This document shows, piece after piece, positions 5,073-5,950 of a stretch of 5,950 nt of DNA. This DNA is from an uncultured Clostridia bacterium (lineage in GTDB: Bacteria > Bacillota > Clostridia > Christensenellales > UBA1242). Each line of letters opens with the position of its first letter. Position 1 is the stretch's first letter. The stretch lies in NCBI GenBank assembly GCA_947089305.1, contig CAMUJQ010000059.1, forward strand, positions 1 to 5,950, read 5' to 3'. Position numbers and translations under genes: made by a program. Under the pieces are notes generated by a model. It was not told the origin of the DNA, searched no databases, and saw only the letters and a program-made list of their open reading frames with translations.

Positions 5073-5106
5073 AAAAAAACAGTGGGAAAATAGCCACTGT
5101 TTTTTT
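5073..5106. terminator. Strong bidirectional intrinsic terminator
   Basis: A perfect 13-bp stem (5073-5085 with 5094-5106) has an 8-nt loop, a CAGTGG/CCACTG core and seven A:T pairs at its base, giving a U-tract on both strands. It ends the DUF421 and small-membrane-protein unit on the + strand and the regulator cassette on the - strand. Confidence 0.88.
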
Positions 5107-5173
5107 AATCTCCAATTAAGTTGCCGTCATCAAATAGGGGACTGTGATAATAATTTAGTTGTTTAGTTGTAAA

Positions 5174-5497
5174 TTATTTTAAATTTTTCATTAATTCTTT
5201 TATCGTTTGTTTGCTATTATCCGATAGGTTTTCATACATCATTAACATTTCATTGCTATCTTTATATTTTGTAATATTATGAAAGAAAAATTCTTCTGGC
5301 GTCATATTGCAAATACTTATAGCTTCTAAAAGTACTTCAGCTGGAATACTGAAATCGCCATTTTCGAATTTGGCTATATAAGCTGTTGAAAAACCTAATT
5401 GCTGAGATAATTCTCTTGCTGATAAGCCAGCTTGATTTCTAGCATAACCAAGTCTTTCAATTAAAAACTTTCTAAGTTGTGTAACATCTTTTTTCAT
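5174..5497 (-). CDS. XRE-family helix-turn-helix regulator
   Basis: This 107-residue protein has an HTH_3/XRE domain at about 16-72. Helices 2 and 3 are LSARELSQQLGFSTAYIAKFENG (25-47), with the typical E-N-G after the recognition helix and P-E-E-F-F at 67-71. The C-terminal roughly 35 residues (KDSNEMLMMYENLSDNSKQTIKELMKNLK) resemble the short helical tail of phage-type repressors. The ATG is preceded by AGGGG about 6 nt upstream. The gene lies 24 nt after the next upstream regulator on the same strand, so it is probably last in the operon. A TATAAT (5521-5516) with a weak TAGAAA (5544-5539) at 17 nt could give it an extra promoter. Target genes are unknown; the cassette itself is the simplest candidate. 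Confidence 0.85.
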   Translation of the reverse strand: MKKDVTQLRKFLIERLGYARNQAGLSARELSQQLGFSTAYIAKFENGDFSIPAEVLLEAISICNMTPEEFFFHNITKYKDSNEMLMMYENLSDNSKQTIKELMKNLK

Positions 5498-5515
5498 ATG
5501 TGCCCCTGAATTAAT

Positions 5516-5544
5516 ATTATATTAATCTAAATTTATATTTTCTA
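5516..5544 (-). promoter_or_regulatory. Possible internal promoter before the last XRE gene
   Basis: TATAAT (5521-5516) is a perfect -10 box on the minus strand. TAGAAA (5544-5539), at 17 nt, matches TTGACA at four of six positions. It overlaps the end of the upstream regulator gene. In such AT-rich DNA a chance TATAAT is likely, so this is tentative. Confidence 0.3.
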
Positions 5545-5767
5545 ATTTAAATATATCATTATTAAAAAAGTCACTAAGGGTATATCCTAAAGCATTGATT
5601 ATTTTAACAATTTTTTTAAAACTTGTGTTATGTGTTGTATTGTTTAAAATTTTTGTTAGTGTACTATGTGATATTCCAGTGAGTTTTTCAAGTTTATATT
5701 GAGAAAGTCCCTTTTTAGACATTATTTGATTTACTCTAATTAAAAAAGTTTGATTTAATTCTTTCAT
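5522..5767 (-). CDS. Small XRE-family helix-turn-helix regulator
   Basis: This 81-residue protein is almost entirely one HTH domain (about 8-68). LSQYKLEKLTGISHSTLTKILNN (21-43) forms helices 2 and 3, followed by FKKIVKIINALGYTLSDFF (50-68). AAAGGAG (5780-5774) at 6 nt fixes the ATG. It is a paralogue of the gene just upstream: in the shared 49-residue stretch I count 27 identical positions, including the whole GISHST-T-ILNN recognition region, so both may bind similar operators. Genes this size are often autoregulators or antitoxins. No toxin partner is visible in the window, so antitoxin function is unsupported. Confidence 0.82.
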   Translation of the reverse strand: MKELNQTFLIRVNQIMSKKGLSQYKLEKLTGISHSTLTKILNNTTHNTSFKKIVKIINALGYTLSDFFNNDIFKLENINLD

Positions 5768-5779
5768 ATTATACTCCTT

Positions 5780-5950
5780 TTAATCTATGTCTAGATTTGT
5801 GTCATCAAATAATTGACTATTAAAAAACTCTTGAACTGTAATATTTAATTCATGAATTATAATTACCATTGTTTTAAATAAAGTAGAATGAGATTTATTG
5901 TTTAAAATAGAAGTCATCGTGCTATGTGAAATTCCTGTTTTTTGCTCAAG
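5780..5950 (-). CDS. Small XRE-family regulator, C-terminal part (partial at right edge)
   Basis: The frame is open from the right edge to a TAA at 5782-5780 and gives 56 residues beginning LEQKTGISHSTMTSILNN and ending in LFDDTNLDID. It is the C-terminal two thirds of a protein like the 81-residue regulator downstream, lacking helix 1 because of the window edge. Its stop codon shares a base with the ribosome binding site of the next gene (5780-5774) and only 12 nt separate the two frames, so they are almost certainly co-transcribed and may be translationally coupled. Confidence 0.75.
   Translation of the reverse strand, partial: LEQKTGISHSTMTSILNNKSHSTLFKTMVIIIHELNITVQEFFNSQLFDDTNLDID

Noticed and set aside
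5149..5178. A/T-only 9-bp hairpin overlapping the stop of the last XRE gene, with a tandem 8-nt repeat in its loop
   Set aside because: The stem has no G:C pair and no U-run follows on the minus strand; the 13-bp terminator at 5073-5106 is the better terminator for this operon.

Overview
The window is very AT-rich and uses the standard genetic code: tryptophans are TGG and all stops seen are TAA or TAG. Intergenic gaps are short, Shine-Dalgarno sites are of the AAGGAG kind, and several intrinsic terminators have A/T-flanked stems. Together with the protein types this suggests a low-GC Bacillota, plausibly an uncultured gut clostridium or a relative. This assignment is inference; no marker gene is present.

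Layout. (1) At 1-761 (+) lies the C-terminal part of a processive-type family 2 glycosyltransferase, with its membrane helices and an acidic tail, ending at a bidirectional terminator. (2) At 800-2213 (-) lies a two-gene operon: a homologue of the ArmA/RmtB family of 16S rRNA G1405 N7-methyltransferases, then an overlapping GNAT acetyltransferase with a TTG start. Its promoter is nearly consensus and sits so close to the ATG that the mRNA should be leaderless. (3) At 2286-3545 (-) lies a 419-residue helical protein with ferritin-like ExxH motifs and its own terminator. (4) At 3546-5106 (+) lies a DUF421/YetF-family membrane protein gene and a 72-codon two-helix membrane protein gene. Each is preceded by its own copy of a related, roughly 160-nt structured leader, and the unit ends in a strong bidirectional terminator. 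(5) At 5174-5950 (-) lies a cassette of three small XRE-type regulators; the last two are tandem paralogues and the most upstream is cut by the window edge.

The most novel-looking element is the pair of leader RNAs at 3666-3827 and 4587-4752. They share three sequence blocks and show compensatory base changes in a closing helix. One strand can pair with either of two partners, and a GGAG box lies at a fixed distance from a start codon in both. I do not recognise the class; they look like a riboswitch or other cis-regulatory RNA used twice in one transcription unit. The second most interesting item is the resistance-type rRNA methyltransferase in what looks like an ordinary genomic setting, co-transcribed with an acetyltransferase. 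No tRNA, rRNA, CRISPR array or insertion sequence was seen.
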